A stretch of 64,000 nt of DNA from Duganella margarita (GTDB lineage: Bacteria > Pseudomonadota > Gammaproteobacteria > Burkholderiales > Burkholderiaceae_D). Shown here piece after piece: positions 27,406-35,628 of the stretch. Each line of letters opens with the position of its first letter. The stretch's first letter is position 1. A program made the position numbers and the translations under genes. The notes below the pieces were generated by a model. It saw nothing but the letters and a program-made list of their open reading frames with translations, ran no database searches and was not told the DNA's origin. The stretch covers positions 434,001-498,000 of the forward strand of contig NZ_WWCS01000003.1 in assembly GCF_009857535.1 (NCBI RefSeq). The letters run 5' to 3'.

Positions 27406-28382
27406 TCTCCGCGCCATTCGCCAGCCTGCTGGCCGCCGGCCGCCCGGGATTCAACCGGCGCGTGGCCGAGGCGCGGCGCCGCTATCCCGGCTTTGATGCC
27501 GAGGCTTTTGGCAGCTTTCTGGCGACAGCGGCGGACGCGGTGGTCGGCGCGGTTGCGGCGTCCGCCCCGGCCCGCGCCGGCCCGGTAGCGCTGGCGGCCT
27601 TCGACCTGGCCCTGGAACTGACGGCGCACAATCACGGTGGTGCGCTGGCGCGTCAGGTATGGGTTGAGGTGGCGCCGCAATACGCCGCGCTGCTGGCGCA
27701 GCAGCCCGCCGCCACACTGGGCATGCTGACCAACGCCGCACTGCACATGCAAAAGGTGCGTGGCGCGCGGGTGGCGGAATGGCTGGCCTGGATGGCGCAA
27801 CTGGCGCTGCAGGTCGATACACTGCCGCAGTTGGGCGTGGTCGGCCAGATCTGCGCGTGGCGCGCCGGCCTGGCGCATTTCCGCCAGGGCGCTATCGCTG
27901 CGGCGGAGCAGTTGCCGGCGGCGCTGGCGCTGGCCGCCTTTGGCGCCACGGAAGGCGAGTGGCCGGCCGTGCGTGACGCCTTGTTGCGTGATCCATGGTG
28001 GACACCGGAGGCGGCGGTGCGACAGCGCGCTGCGGCCGGCATCGAGATCGGCAGCTTCACCGGCTTTGGCGGCGAATTCGGTGAGCCGCCGGAAGTACGG
28101 CCGGCGCAGCAGGGCTTCTGGGTGCGCAGCGGTGAACGTCACGCCTTGCTGATGGCTGACGCTTGCGGCGCCGTGCTGCATCCGGCGACGGCTGAGGAAT
28201 ATGCCCAGCCGCAAGCCGCCACCAGTGCCAGCATCAGCATCGCCGGCCAGCAGGTCATCCTGAACGGCCGCAGCACAGTGCTCGACTTGCCGGGCGAGGG
28301 GCTCAAGGTGGTGTGCAATGCCTATGCCGCCGCGATCACGTCACCTTATAGTCACGCCATTCGCGTGCTGCCGCTGCGATGA
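27402..28382 (+). CDS. Unknown protein of the MoxR-VWA operon (helical N-terminus, beta C-terminus)
   Basis: A 326-residue Ala-rich protein with no recognised domain. Residues 1-200 look like amphipathic helix repeats (AFDLALELTAHNHGGALARQVWVEVAPQYAALL). The last 120 residues are beta-rich (GFWVRSGERHALLMADACGAVL, SISIAGQQVILNGRSTVLDLPG). No signal peptide or membrane segment. It overlaps both neighbours by 4 bp (ATGA at each end), which puts it firmly in the operon. It could be an adaptor or substrate-binding subunit for the ATPase, by position only. Confidence 0.7.
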   Translation: MISAPFASLLAAGRPGFNRRVAEARRRYPGFDAEAFGSFLATAADAVVGAVAASAPARAGPVALAAFDLALELTAHNHGGALARQVWVEVAPQYAALLAQQPAATLGMLTNAALHMQKVRGARVAEWLAWMAQLALQVDTLPQLGVVGQICAWRAGLAHFRQGAIAAAEQLPAALALAAFGATEGEWPAVRDALLRDPWWTPEAAVRQRAAAGIEIGSFTGFGGEFGEPPEVRPAQQGFWVRSGERHALLMADACGAVLHPATAEEYAQPQAATSASISIAGQQVILNGRSTVLDLPGEGLKVVCNAYAAAITSPYSHAIRVLPLR

Positions 28383-30142
28383 ATACGCCGCTGCTGGAAC
28401 AATGGCGCGCTGCGTGGGAGCCGGCGCTCGCTGCGTGGAGCCGCTTCACGCGCCTGCGTGATGCGCGCCTGTGTCACACCACGATGGAGGCGGCCAAGCA
28501 AGGCTTGCAAGGCAGTTTCGCCATGATTCGCCTGCTTGATCAGAGCGTGGTGGTCGACCTGCAATCGGTACAGGAGCTGGGATTGCAGGACTATGCGGTG
28601 GAAATCCTCGCGCACGAAATTGGGCATCACATTCTGGCGCCGGCCACCGCTGCCGACCAGTTCCGGCTGGTGGCGCGACTTCGCCGCGCCTTGCCGACGC
28701 TGGAAGCGTATGCTCCCATGGTGGGCAATCTGTACACGGACTTGTACATCAATGACCGTTTGCAGCGACAGGCCGGCCTGCGCATGGCCGATATCTACCG
28801 GCGGCTGGAAGCGCATCACCAGCAGGCCAATCACAGCAAGGTCTGGCTGCTCTATATGCGCATCTACGAGGAGCTGTGGAAGCTGCCCAAGGGGGACCTG
28901 GGCGGCGGCGCTGCCGATGATGCGATCGACACCGATGCCTGGCTCGGTGCGCGCCTGATCCGCGTCTATGCCAGGGACTGGATGGACGGCGCCGGCCGTT
29001 TCGCCACGCTGCTGCTGCCGTATCTGGTGGAAGGGCAGGACCAGGCGCAGGAATTCAGCCGCATGTTCGACACCCGCGATGCGGCGGAAGGTTGCGAGCC
29101 GGCCGGCGGCCAGCAGATCGAGCCGGGAGAACTGGAACCGGCCATCCATCCGGTGCACGACCCGCGCATCTCCGGGCTGGAAAATGGGACGCCGCCGGAA
29201 GCCGGCGCCGACCAGCAGGGCGGCCAGACCCGCGAGCCATTCGAGTACGGTGAAATCCTCAAGGCCAGCGGCGTCAAACTGAACGAAGAGCAAATCGCCA
29301 TCCGCTATTATCGCGAGCGCGCCTTGCCGCACCTGATCTCCTTTCCCAAGATGCCGGCGCCTTCAACCGACCTGCTGCAACTGGAAGGCGTGGAAGCGTG
29401 GCAGATCGGCGACCCGCTGGAGCAGATCGACTGGCTGCAAAGCGTGATCCAGAGTCCGCGCCCGATCCCCGGCGTCACCACCGTGCAGCGCCGCTATGGC
29501 CCGGATGGCGTGCGGCCGCCCAAGCCGACGCCGGTGGACCTGGACATGTACGTCGACAGCTCCGGCTCGATGCCCGATCCGCGCCGGCGCACGTCCTACC
29601 TGGCGCTGGCTGGCGCCATCATTGCCCTGTCCGCGCTGCGCGCCGGCTCCCGCGTGCAGGTCACGCTGTGGAGCGGCAAAAACCAGTTCATGTCGACCGA
29701 GGGCTTTACCCGCAACGAGGACGAGGTGCTGGGCATCCTGACCGGCTTTTACGGCGGCGCCACCTGCTTCCCAATCCATAAATTACGCGACACCTTCAGT
29801 AGCAAGCGCGCATGCCGCACGCACATCCTGATGATTTCGGACGATGGCATCACCACCATGTTCGACCGCGATGAACGCGGTAACGACGGCTGGAGCATCG
29901 CCGCCACCGCGCTGAAGAACGGCGACGCCGGCGGCACGATGGCGCTCAACATCCCTACCAATTGGGAGCAAGACGAACCATCGTGGTATCAGCGTGCCTA
30001 CAAGGATCTGAAGCGCGCGCGTAGCGAACAGGATTGGCAGATCCATGCGATTGCGCAGTTTGAAGACTTGGTAGAATTCGCGCGCGCCTTCAGCCGGCGC
30101 CACTACGCGCCAACCAGCGCGCCGCAGAAAGAGCACCCATGA
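28379..30142 (+). CDS. Metallopeptidase-like (HExxH) plus VWA domain protein
   Basis: A 587-residue protein with two recognisable parts. The N-terminal region carries the zinc-peptidase motif in EILAHEIGHHIL (about residues 76-86). The C-terminal region is a von Willebrand A domain whose MIDAS is complete: DMYVDSSGSM (near residue 390), a Thr in GGATCFPIHKL, and Asp in LMISDDGI. An acidic linker separates them (about residues 230-330). The protein is probably the partner or effector of the MoxR ATPase: VWA-MoxR pairing is well known, whereas the added HEIGHH domain is unusual. It overlaps both neighbouring genes by 4 bp. Confidence 0.85.
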   Translation: MNTPLLEQWRAAWEPALAAWSRFTRLRDARLCHTTMEAAKQGLQGSFAMIRLLDQSVVVDLQSVQELGLQDYAVEILAHEIGHHILAPATAADQFRLVARLRRALPTLEAYAPMVGNLYTDLYINDRLQRQAGLRMADIYRRLEAHHQQANHSKVWLLYMRIYEELWKLPKGDLGGGAADDAIDTDAWLGARLIRVYARDWMDGAGRFATLLLPYLVEGQDQAQEFSRMFDTRDAAEGCEPAGGQQIEPGELEPAIHPVHDPRISGLENGTPPEAGADQQGGQTREPFEYGEILKASGVKLNEEQIAIRYYRERALPHLISFPKMPAPSTDLLQLEGVEAWQIGDPLEQIDWLQSVIQSPRPIPGVTTVQRRYGPDGVRPPKPTPVDLDMYVDSSGSMPDPRRRTSYLALAGAIIALSALRAGSRVQVTLWSGKNQFMSTEGFTRNEDEVLGILTGFYGGATCFPIHKLRDTFSSKRACRTHILMISDDGITTMFDRDERGNDGWSIAATALKNGDAGGTMALNIPTNWEQDEPSWYQRAYKDLKRARSEQDWQIHAIAQFEDLVEFARAFSRRHYAPTSAPQKEHP

Positions 30143-30732
30143 TGGAAAAATCCGGCCCCGCCCTCGAAATCCTGCTGCACCGGCTGGCCGAGACGCCGGC
30201 CGAATTCCTGGCCGAGCCGCGCATCGGCAAGACTGGCGCGGTGCATGTCGCAGCACTGGTCAATGACGTACTCGCGCTGTACGGACAGCGCGCCTCGCTG
30301 GCGGCGCTGGAGCATTTCAGCGCCGCGGGTGCAGACGTCCGCCGTGACCGCAATCGCCTGGCGCTGGCAATGATCACCCTGTGGCTACTGGCCGATGACT
30401 GGTTTGTCGCGGCCGCGCCGCCACAAAGCCAGGTGCTGCATTTGCTGGGAAGCGTGGTGACCGAGCTGGCGCTGGCTGGCGCCGCCCATCAATTCGTTGA
30501 AGACCCGGACCGCCGCGAGGAACTGGCGCGGGTGACGCTGGCGCGGCTGGATTACCGGCCAGATGGCGAGAGCGTGACGCAGGCTGCCGACCGCCTGTCC
30601 CGCATCAGCGGCGTCGAGCGCAAGCGGCTGCTGGAGGCCAGCCGCGCGGCCGAGCAGCGCGCCGCCGATATTCGTGCCGCGCTGGCGCGCAAGGCGGCAG
30701 AGGAATCCGCCGACAAGTGGTCGCGCGAATGA
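30139..30732 (+). CDS. Unknown helical protein of the MoxR-VWA operon
   Basis: A 197-residue, almost entirely helical protein. A hydrophobic stretch (LALAMITLWLLADDWFVAAA) is helical but interrupted by acidic residues, so it is more likely buried than membrane-spanning. The C-terminal 45 residues are Ala/Arg/Glu-rich and probably coiled coil (SRAAEQRAADIRAALARKAAEE). No family recognised. Start ATG overlaps the VWA gene stop; stop overlaps the ligase start. Possibly a scaffold or regulatory subunit. Confidence 0.7.
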   Translation: MMEKSGPALEILLHRLAETPAEFLAEPRIGKTGAVHVAALVNDVLALYGQRASLAALEHFSAAGADVRRDRNRLALAMITLWLLADDWFVAAAPPQSQVLHLLGSVVTELALAGAAHQFVEDPDRREELARVTLARLDYRPDGESVTQAADRLSRISGVERKRLLEASRAAEQRAADIRAALARKAAEESADKWSRE

Positions 30733-32087
30733 GTGTGGCGCAGACAGACGCAGAGCGCGAGCGCTTTCCGACGCTGAGCGCCGCCGGCAGCGCGATGCTG
30801 GCTTTCCTGCGCGAGCATCCAGCGGCGCCGGCCTACCGCAATGAAAGCGGCAACAAGCTGCTGGCGCATGAGGTGGAGGAAGTGCGCCGCTTCGAGCGCG
30901 GGGTGGCCGCCGCCCGTGTCGGCTGGCCGGCAGGCGGCAAGCCCGCCTGGCTGACGGACTTCGTGCGCGACACCTTCGCCAGCGTGCCGCATTACCGCCA
31001 ACTGGGCTCTGTCCCGCGCGATTTCGAGACGCTGCCCACCATCAGCCGCGCCGACCTTGCGCACGACATCGCGGCCTTTGTGCCGGACAGCGCGGACCTG
31101 GCGCGCATGATCAACTTCCGCACCACCGGCACCACCGGCCATCCGCTGGTGATCGCGTCCCATCCGGTGGTGGCGGCGCGCTATCTGGCGTTCCACAAGC
31201 GCGCCATGCGCCGCTTTGGCGTGGAGCTGACGCATGGCGCAGGGCAGGTGGGCGTGGTGCTGCTGGGTTACCAGAAGCGCTGCTTCACCTACGTGTCGGT
31301 CACGCCGACCATGGGCGAATCCGGGCTGGCCAAGATCAACCTGTATCCCGACGAGTGGCGCAGCCCGGACGATCGCGCCACCTACCTGGATGCGCTGGCG
31401 CCGGAAGTGGTGGCGGGCGATCCGATCTCGTTTGCCGAGTTGCTCAAGCTGCCGCTGACCAAGCGGCCACGCGCCCTGCTATCGGTGTCGATGCTGTTGC
31501 TGCCGGCCTTGCGCGCGCAGCTGGAGCAGCGCTTTGGCTGCCCGGTGCTGGATATTTATTCGCTCAACGAAGTCGGTCCCGTTGCCGTGTTTGACGCTGC
31601 CGCCGGTGGCCATGTGCTGCTGCAACCGCAGCTCTACGTCGAGCTGCTCGACCCTGCGGGCCGCCCCGTCGCGCCGGGCGGGCGCGGCGAAATCACAGTC
31701 ACCGGCGGCTTCAATTTCTGCCTGCCGCTGCTGCGCTACCGGACCGGCGACCATGCCTCGCTGGCGTTCGGCGCCGGCGACGACGCGCCGGTGCTGCTTG
31801 GCTTGTCCGGACGTTCGCCGGTGCGCTACCGCGCGCGTAGCGGCTGGATCAACAACATCGATGTCACGCACGCTTTGCAGCATCTGCCGATTCCGCACTT
31901 CGGCGTACACCAGTGCGCGGACGGTCGCGTGGTACTGCGGCTTGTCCAGGCCCGCACGCAGTTGGGCGATGATGCGCGCCGGGCGTTGGAGACGCTGTTC
32001 GGTGCGGGTACAGTATCGCTGGAGGTACTGACGGCGCAGGACAAGACGGTGCAATACAGCTCAGACCTTGACGGAGCACACGCATGA
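30729..32087 (+). CDS. Acyl-adenylate-forming ligase (phenylacetate-CoA ligase/PaaK-like)
   Basis: A 452-residue ANL-superfamily protein. The phosphate-binding loop is FRTTGTTGHPLVI (near residue 137), the A5-like motif is DIYSLNEVGPVA and the A7 motif LRYRTGDHASL. After it, the expected GR-x-D hinge is GRSPVRYRARSGWINNIDV, without the usual Asp, and the C-terminal lysine candidate is in AQDKTVQY. It would activate a carboxylic acid as an adenylate; the acceptor could be CoA, a protein or a nucleotide, and nothing here decides. The start overlaps the previous stop, and its own stop overlaps the NadR-like start. Confidence 0.8.
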   Translation: MSVAQTDAERERFPTLSAAGSAMLAFLREHPAAPAYRNESGNKLLAHEVEEVRRFERGVAAARVGWPAGGKPAWLTDFVRDTFASVPHYRQLGSVPRDFETLPTISRADLAHDIAAFVPDSADLARMINFRTTGTTGHPLVIASHPVVAARYLAFHKRAMRRFGVELTHGAGQVGVVLLGYQKRCFTYVSVTPTMGESGLAKINLYPDEWRSPDDRATYLDALAPEVVAGDPISFAELLKLPLTKRPRALLSVSMLLLPALRAQLEQRFGCPVLDIYSLNEVGPVAVFDAAAGGHVLLQPQLYVELLDPAGRPVAPGGRGEITVTGGFNFCLPLLRYRTGDHASLAFGAGDDAPVLLGLSGRSPVRYRARSGWINNIDVTHALQHLPIPHFGVHQCADGRVVLRLVQARTQLGDDARRALETLFGAGTVSLEVLTAQDKTVQYSSDLDGAHA

Positions 32088-33130
32088 AGCAATTTGGAAC
32101 GGGACTGGTGGTCGGCAAATTCAGCCCACTCCATCTCGGGCATGAGTTATTGATCCGGCGCGCCATGGCGGCGTGTGAGGAAACGCTGGTCATCAGCTAC
32201 TCCGAGCCGGAGTTGCCGGGCTGTGAATCGCGCCTGCGCGAGCAGTGGCTACGCGCGCGTTTCCCGCAGGCGGTGGTGCTGGTGCTGCACAACGATCAAC
32301 ACGCGCTGCCGCACAACGATGCCGACGCGCTGGTCCACCGCCAGTTGATGGGATGGGCGTGCGCACACTTGCTGAAGCGCGAGATCGATGCGGTGTTCAC
32401 CAGCGAGGACTATGGCGACGGTTTTGCCGCAGAACTCAGCCGCTACTTCGGCGGCCGGCCGGTAGAGCATGTGATGGTGGATCAGGCGCGCGCACTGGTG
32501 CCGGTGTCGGGCACCAGGATTCGCAGCGACCCGCATGCCCATCGCGCCTTCCTGTCGCCCGAGGTGTACGCCAGCTTTGTGCAGACCGTGTGCTTTCTCG
32601 GTGGAGAGTCCAGCGGCAAGAGCACCATGGCGGAGGCCATGGCTGGGCAGCTGGAGACCGTACGGGCCGCGGAATATGGCCGCGAGCTGTGGGTGGCGAA
32701 GGACGGCCAGCTGGCCTACGAAGACATGCGCCACATCGGCGAGGTGCAGCAACAACGTGAACGCCAGCTGCGCGGGCAGGCCAACCGCTTCCTGATCTGC
32801 GACACGTCAGCCCTGACCACCTTGTTCTACTCGCGCGAGATGTTTGACCGCGCCGACCCGGCGCTGGAAGACATGGCTCAGCAACGCTACGACCATGTCT
32901 TCCTGTGCGCGCCGGATTTCGACTTCGTGCAGGACGGCACCCGGCGCGAAGCCGGCTTCCGCCAACGCCAGCACGACTGGTACGTCGCCGAGCTGGCGCG
33001 CCGGCACATTCCCTACATCCTGCTGACCGGCGCGCTACCGCAACGCATCGCCACCGTGCTGAAGCATCTGGACGGTTATTTCACGCCGTCGTACACCAGC
33101 TTGGTGAAGAACTCGCCGTTGATGACATAG
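32084..33130 (+). CDS. NadR-like nucleotidyltransferase/kinase
   Basis: A 348-residue two-domain protein. The N-terminal nucleotidyltransferase (residues 1-165) has the FSPLHLGHELLI motif (the conserved HxGH) and the SGTRIRSDPH segment (ISxTxxR-like). The C-terminal domain is a P-loop kinase with Walker A FLGGESSGKSTMAEA and DTSALTTLFY. This architecture is that of NadR: NMN adenylyltransferase fused to ribosylnicotinamide kinase. There is no DNA-binding domain. The last 18 codons are antisense to the end of the MBL gene (55-bp convergent overlap), so its C-terminus may be extended compared with relatives. Confidence 0.85.
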   Translation: MKQFGTGLVVGKFSPLHLGHELLIRRAMAACEETLVISYSEPELPGCESRLREQWLRARFPQAVVLVLHNDQHALPHNDADALVHRQLMGWACAHLLKREIDAVFTSEDYGDGFAAELSRYFGGRPVEHVMVDQARALVPVSGTRIRSDPHAHRAFLSPEVYASFVQTVCFLGGESSGKSTMAEAMAGQLETVRAAEYGRELWVAKDGQLAYEDMRHIGEVQQQRERQLRGQANRFLICDTSALTTLFYSREMFDRADPALEDMAQQRYDHVFLCAPDFDFVQDGTRREAGFRQRQHDWYVAELARRHIPYILLTGALPQRIATVLKHLDGYFTPSYTSLVKNSPLMT

Positions 33131-33999
33131 GCGCCATACTTGGCGTCGTACGCTGCGGTCGGCTTGGCGGCGACTACCTGTTCCAGCGTCTTGCCTTGTT
33201 TTTTCAGCGCGCTCACCTGGTCGCGCACGCTGACCAGCATGTCGCGCCAGGCGATCAGGTCGGCGCGGGTGCCGGTGTTGCCGTGGCCTGGAACGATCTG
33301 GGTATGGTCGGTGGTGGCGTCGATCGCCTTGTTGGCCCAGGCGATGGTGTTGCCGACGCTGCCGCCATGTTCGTTGTCGATGAACGGGTAGTAGCTGTTC
33401 CAGAAGGTATCGCCCAGTGCCAGCACATCGGCTTTTTTCAGGTAGACCCACAGGTCGCCGTCCGTGTGGCCGTTGCCGTAGTTGCGGATCACCACTTGCT
33501 CGCCGCCGAATTCCATAGTTTTGCTGTCCTTGACCAGGATGGTGGGACGCGCCTCTTTTGGCCAGACGTCGAAGGTATAGCTCCAGTCATCCACGCGGGT
33601 CGCTTCCGACAAGTGCTTGACGGTCTGCGGCGCGCCGATGATGGTGGCGCCGGCGGCGTGCATCCAGGCGTTACCATCACTGTGGTCCCAGTGATAGTGG
33701 GTGTTGACCAGGTACTTCAGCGGCGTAGGGCCGAGCTTGTTCAAGGCGGCGGTCAGCTTGTCTTTCGAAACGGCGATGCCGGAGTCGATGACGAATTTGC
33801 CTTGCGGGCTGTTGTACACGATGATGTTGCCGCCCGAGCCGTACAGCACGCTGACATTGCCGCGCAGCGTCTCGATCGTGATGTCGGCCTTGGCAGTGGC
33901 TTCATTGATCTTGACGACCGGGCTGTTCGGATCGGCGGCATGGGCCAGCGGCAGTCCGGCAGCGAAGACCAGCGCGACAGCGGCGATAGGGTTTTTCAT
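33076..33999 (-). CDS. MBL-fold metallo-hydrolase, exported (beta-lactamase-like)
   Basis: A 307-residue protein with signal peptide MKNPIAAVALVFAAGLPLAHA and the metallo-beta-lactamase fold. The zinc motif is NTHYHWDHSDGNAW (HxHxDH, near residue 101); further ligands lie in YGNGHTDGDLWVY and VPGHG. The substrate is unknown; members include B3-type lactamases, lactonases and general hydrolases. It converges with the NadR-like gene, overlapping it by 55 bp. Start is supported by an AGGAG site 7 bp upstream. Confidence 0.85.
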   Translation of the reverse strand: MKNPIAAVALVFAAGLPLAHAADPNSPVVKINEATAKADITIETLRGNVSVLYGSGGNIIVYNSPQGKFVIDSGIAVSKDKLTAALNKLGPTPLKYLVNTHYHWDHSDGNAWMHAAGATIIGAPQTVKHLSEATRVDDWSYTFDVWPKEARPTILVKDSKTMEFGGEQVVIRNYGNGHTDGDLWVYLKKADVLALGDTFWNSYYPFIDNEHGGSVGNTIAWANKAIDATTDHTQIVPGHGNTGTRADLIAWRDMLVSVRDQVSALKKQGKTLEQVVAAKPTAAYDAKYGAYVINGEFFTKLVYDGVK

Positions 34000-34112
34000 T
34001 TTTAATCTCCTGAAGAAGTGTGTGAAAGGAGTTTAGGAGATCGAAATGATTTACAGAATGCCTAGAAAAGGTGAAAATTTGCTTTATCGTCTCATGCTTA
34101 AGAGGGGGCACT

Positions 34113-34454
34113 GTGGCCAAATATCTGATTTCTTTCCCGAGCGCGGCAATGTTGGTGCCGGCTGACGAACTGGAAGCGGTGGGGCATGCGGCGCGTGCCG
34201 TGATTGAAGAGAGCAAGGCGGCCGGCGTCTACGTCTTCGCCGGCGGCATCAACGAAAGCGTCCCGCCGGTGCTGGTGTCGGCGGACGGCACGACGCAAGA
34301 GAGCGGCTATCCGTGGGCGCCGCCGCTGAATGGCGGCTTCACCGTGCTCGAACTGCCTTCGAGGGATGAGGCCATTGCCTGGGCGGCGCGCATCGCCAAA
34401 GCCTGCCGCTGCAGCCAGGAGCTGCGCGTGTTTCAGTTTGATCCGCAATCCTGA
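34113..34454 (+). CDS. YciI family protein
   Basis: A 113-residue protein of the small ferredoxin-like YciI family (MAKYLISFPSAAM at the start, FVFAGG-type GVYVFAGGINESVPP, GGFTVLELPSRDEAIAWAARI near the end). Relatives are muconolactone-isomerase-like or stress-associated; no substrate can be named. GTG at 34113 is chosen because GAGGGGG lies 5 bp upstream and the product matches the family; an upstream in-frame GTG at 34071 adds 14 unrelated residues. Confidence 0.75.
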   Translation: MAKYLISFPSAAMLVPADELEAVGHAARAVIEESKAAGVYVFAGGINESVPPVLVSADGTTQESGYPWAPPLNGGFTVLELPSRDEAIAWAARIAKACRCSQELRVFQFDPQS

Positions 34455-34524
34455 ACGCGCCGTGTTTAAAGCACCGACTGAACTTATTTAACACGCTCTA
34501 GTCTAACTCACTGAGGAGGACGCC

Positions 34525-34962
34525 ATGAGCAATCTCTACGACGAAGACGTTATTGCCTGGGCTGAACAGCAGTCCCGGTTGTTGCGCTCCCGCCAGTGGT
34601 CACAGCTCGACATCGACAACATCGCCGAGGAGATCGAGGATGTGGGCAAAAGCGAAAAGCGTGAGCTGCAAAGCCGCATGTGCGTGCTGATGGCCCATTT
34701 GTTGAAATGGGCTTACCAACCGGGCCGGCGAGGGCATAGCTGGGACAGTACGATAAGAGAGCAGCGCGCAGCGATCAGCCGCGATATCGCCAAACACCCC
34801 AGTCATACGGCGTTGCTGAGCGATGCCGAGTGGCTTGCTACCGCATTCTTCCGGGCCAGAATGATCACTTTTACCGAAACAGGTCACCCCGCTCTGCCTG
34901 ACCAACTCCCTTGGACGCTGGCGCAACTGCTGTCCCCAGACTTCTGGCCGGACGCACCATGA
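34525..34962 (+). CDS. DUF29 family protein, copy 1
   Basis: A 145-residue helical protein, full length for DUF29: LYDEDVIAWAEQQSRLLRSRQW, LDIDNIAEEIEDVGKSEKREL, MAHLLKWAYQPGRRGHSWDSTI, and the end motif PWTLAQLLSPDFWP. DUF29 proteins are common in cyanobacteria and proteobacteria and have no established function. A strong ribosome site (GAGGAGG) precedes it. It is the first of three tandem copies; the stop overlaps the start of copy 2. Confidence 0.85.
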   Translation: MSNLYDEDVIAWAEQQSRLLRSRQWSQLDIDNIAEEIEDVGKSEKRELQSRMCVLMAHLLKWAYQPGRRGHSWDSTIREQRAAISRDIAKHPSHTALLSDAEWLATAFFRARMITFTETGHPALPDQLPWTLAQLLSPDFWPDAP

Positions 34963-35351
34963 GTGCACTGTTTTATGATCCGCTGCCATGGCGGAAGGAC
35001 CTGGATTTCTGGCCGCCCGAAGTGGCGATGGTAGGTCATCATCCCCGGCTGCTGCTGACGCAGCGTTGCGCCGAGTTACTGGCGCATCTGGCCCGGTGGC
35101 AGCGGCAGCAAGGCAATCAATGTCCTTTGTGGCGCCGGCTGATTGTTCTGCAGCGCCGCCGCATCGCGCGGATGCTGGCCGCCACGCCGGAGTTGCGGGC
35201 ATTGCTGGCGGATCCCGATTGTCTGCAGGACGCATGGCTGGATGCCCTGCTGAAGAGCATAGGCGAGGCCAATTGCTTTGACCTGCCGGATATCTGCCCG
35301 TGGACGCTGGAGCAGGCTGTGAGCGATGATTTCTTTCCAGAGGCGAAGTGA
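34959..35351 (+). CDS. DUF29 family protein, divergent copy 2
   Basis: A 130-residue DUF29-like protein, divergent from copy 1. The N-terminal YDEDVxAW motif is replaced by LFYDPLPWRKDLDFWPPEVAM, but the helical core (LLAHLARWQRQQGNQCPLWRRLIVLQRRRIARML) and the ending PWTLEQAVSDDFFPEAK are recognisable. It overlaps copy 1 by 4 bp and copy 3's start by 1 bp (ATGATG). Confidence 0.75.
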   Translation: MSALFYDPLPWRKDLDFWPPEVAMVGHHPRLLLTQRCAELLAHLARWQRQQGNQCPLWRRLIVLQRRRIARMLAATPELRALLADPDCLQDAWLDALLKSIGEANCFDLPDICPWTLEQAVSDDFFPEAK

Positions 35352-35628
35352 TGAATACGACCTACGAAGATGACGTGGCGGCTTGTATCAGCCCGACCGC
35401 CGTGGCGACAGCTGGAAGCGCACCATACGGGATCAGCGTCAACGGATCGCCACAATGCCGAAGAAGATGCCCAGTCTGCGCCATTTGCTGGATGACCCTG
35501 AATGGAATGAAGAGGTGTGGACAGATGCTCTCGACATGGCCGTGCTGCAAACAGAGCTGACCTACCGGCCCAAGGTCCGCGAATGGAGCCTTGAGCAGGT
35601 GTTGGCTGAGGATTATTTGCCGTCGTAA
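35351..35628 (+). pseudogene. DUF29 family protein, copy 3, internally deleted and frameshifted
   Basis: The frame from 35351 begins MNTTYEDDVAA, the DUF29 start, then turns into unrelated sequence. One frame over, from 35383, the sequence reads LYQPDRRGDSWKRTIRDQ and ends REWSLEQVLAEDYLPS, the DUF29 second half (compare AYQPGRRGHSWDSTIREQ in copy 1). About 50 codons between the two halves are missing and the frame changes at the junction (near 35382). A deletion between short repeats such as GCTTG is likely. The end overlaps the minus-strand sorbosone-dehydrogenase-like gene by 16 bp. Confidence 0.8.
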
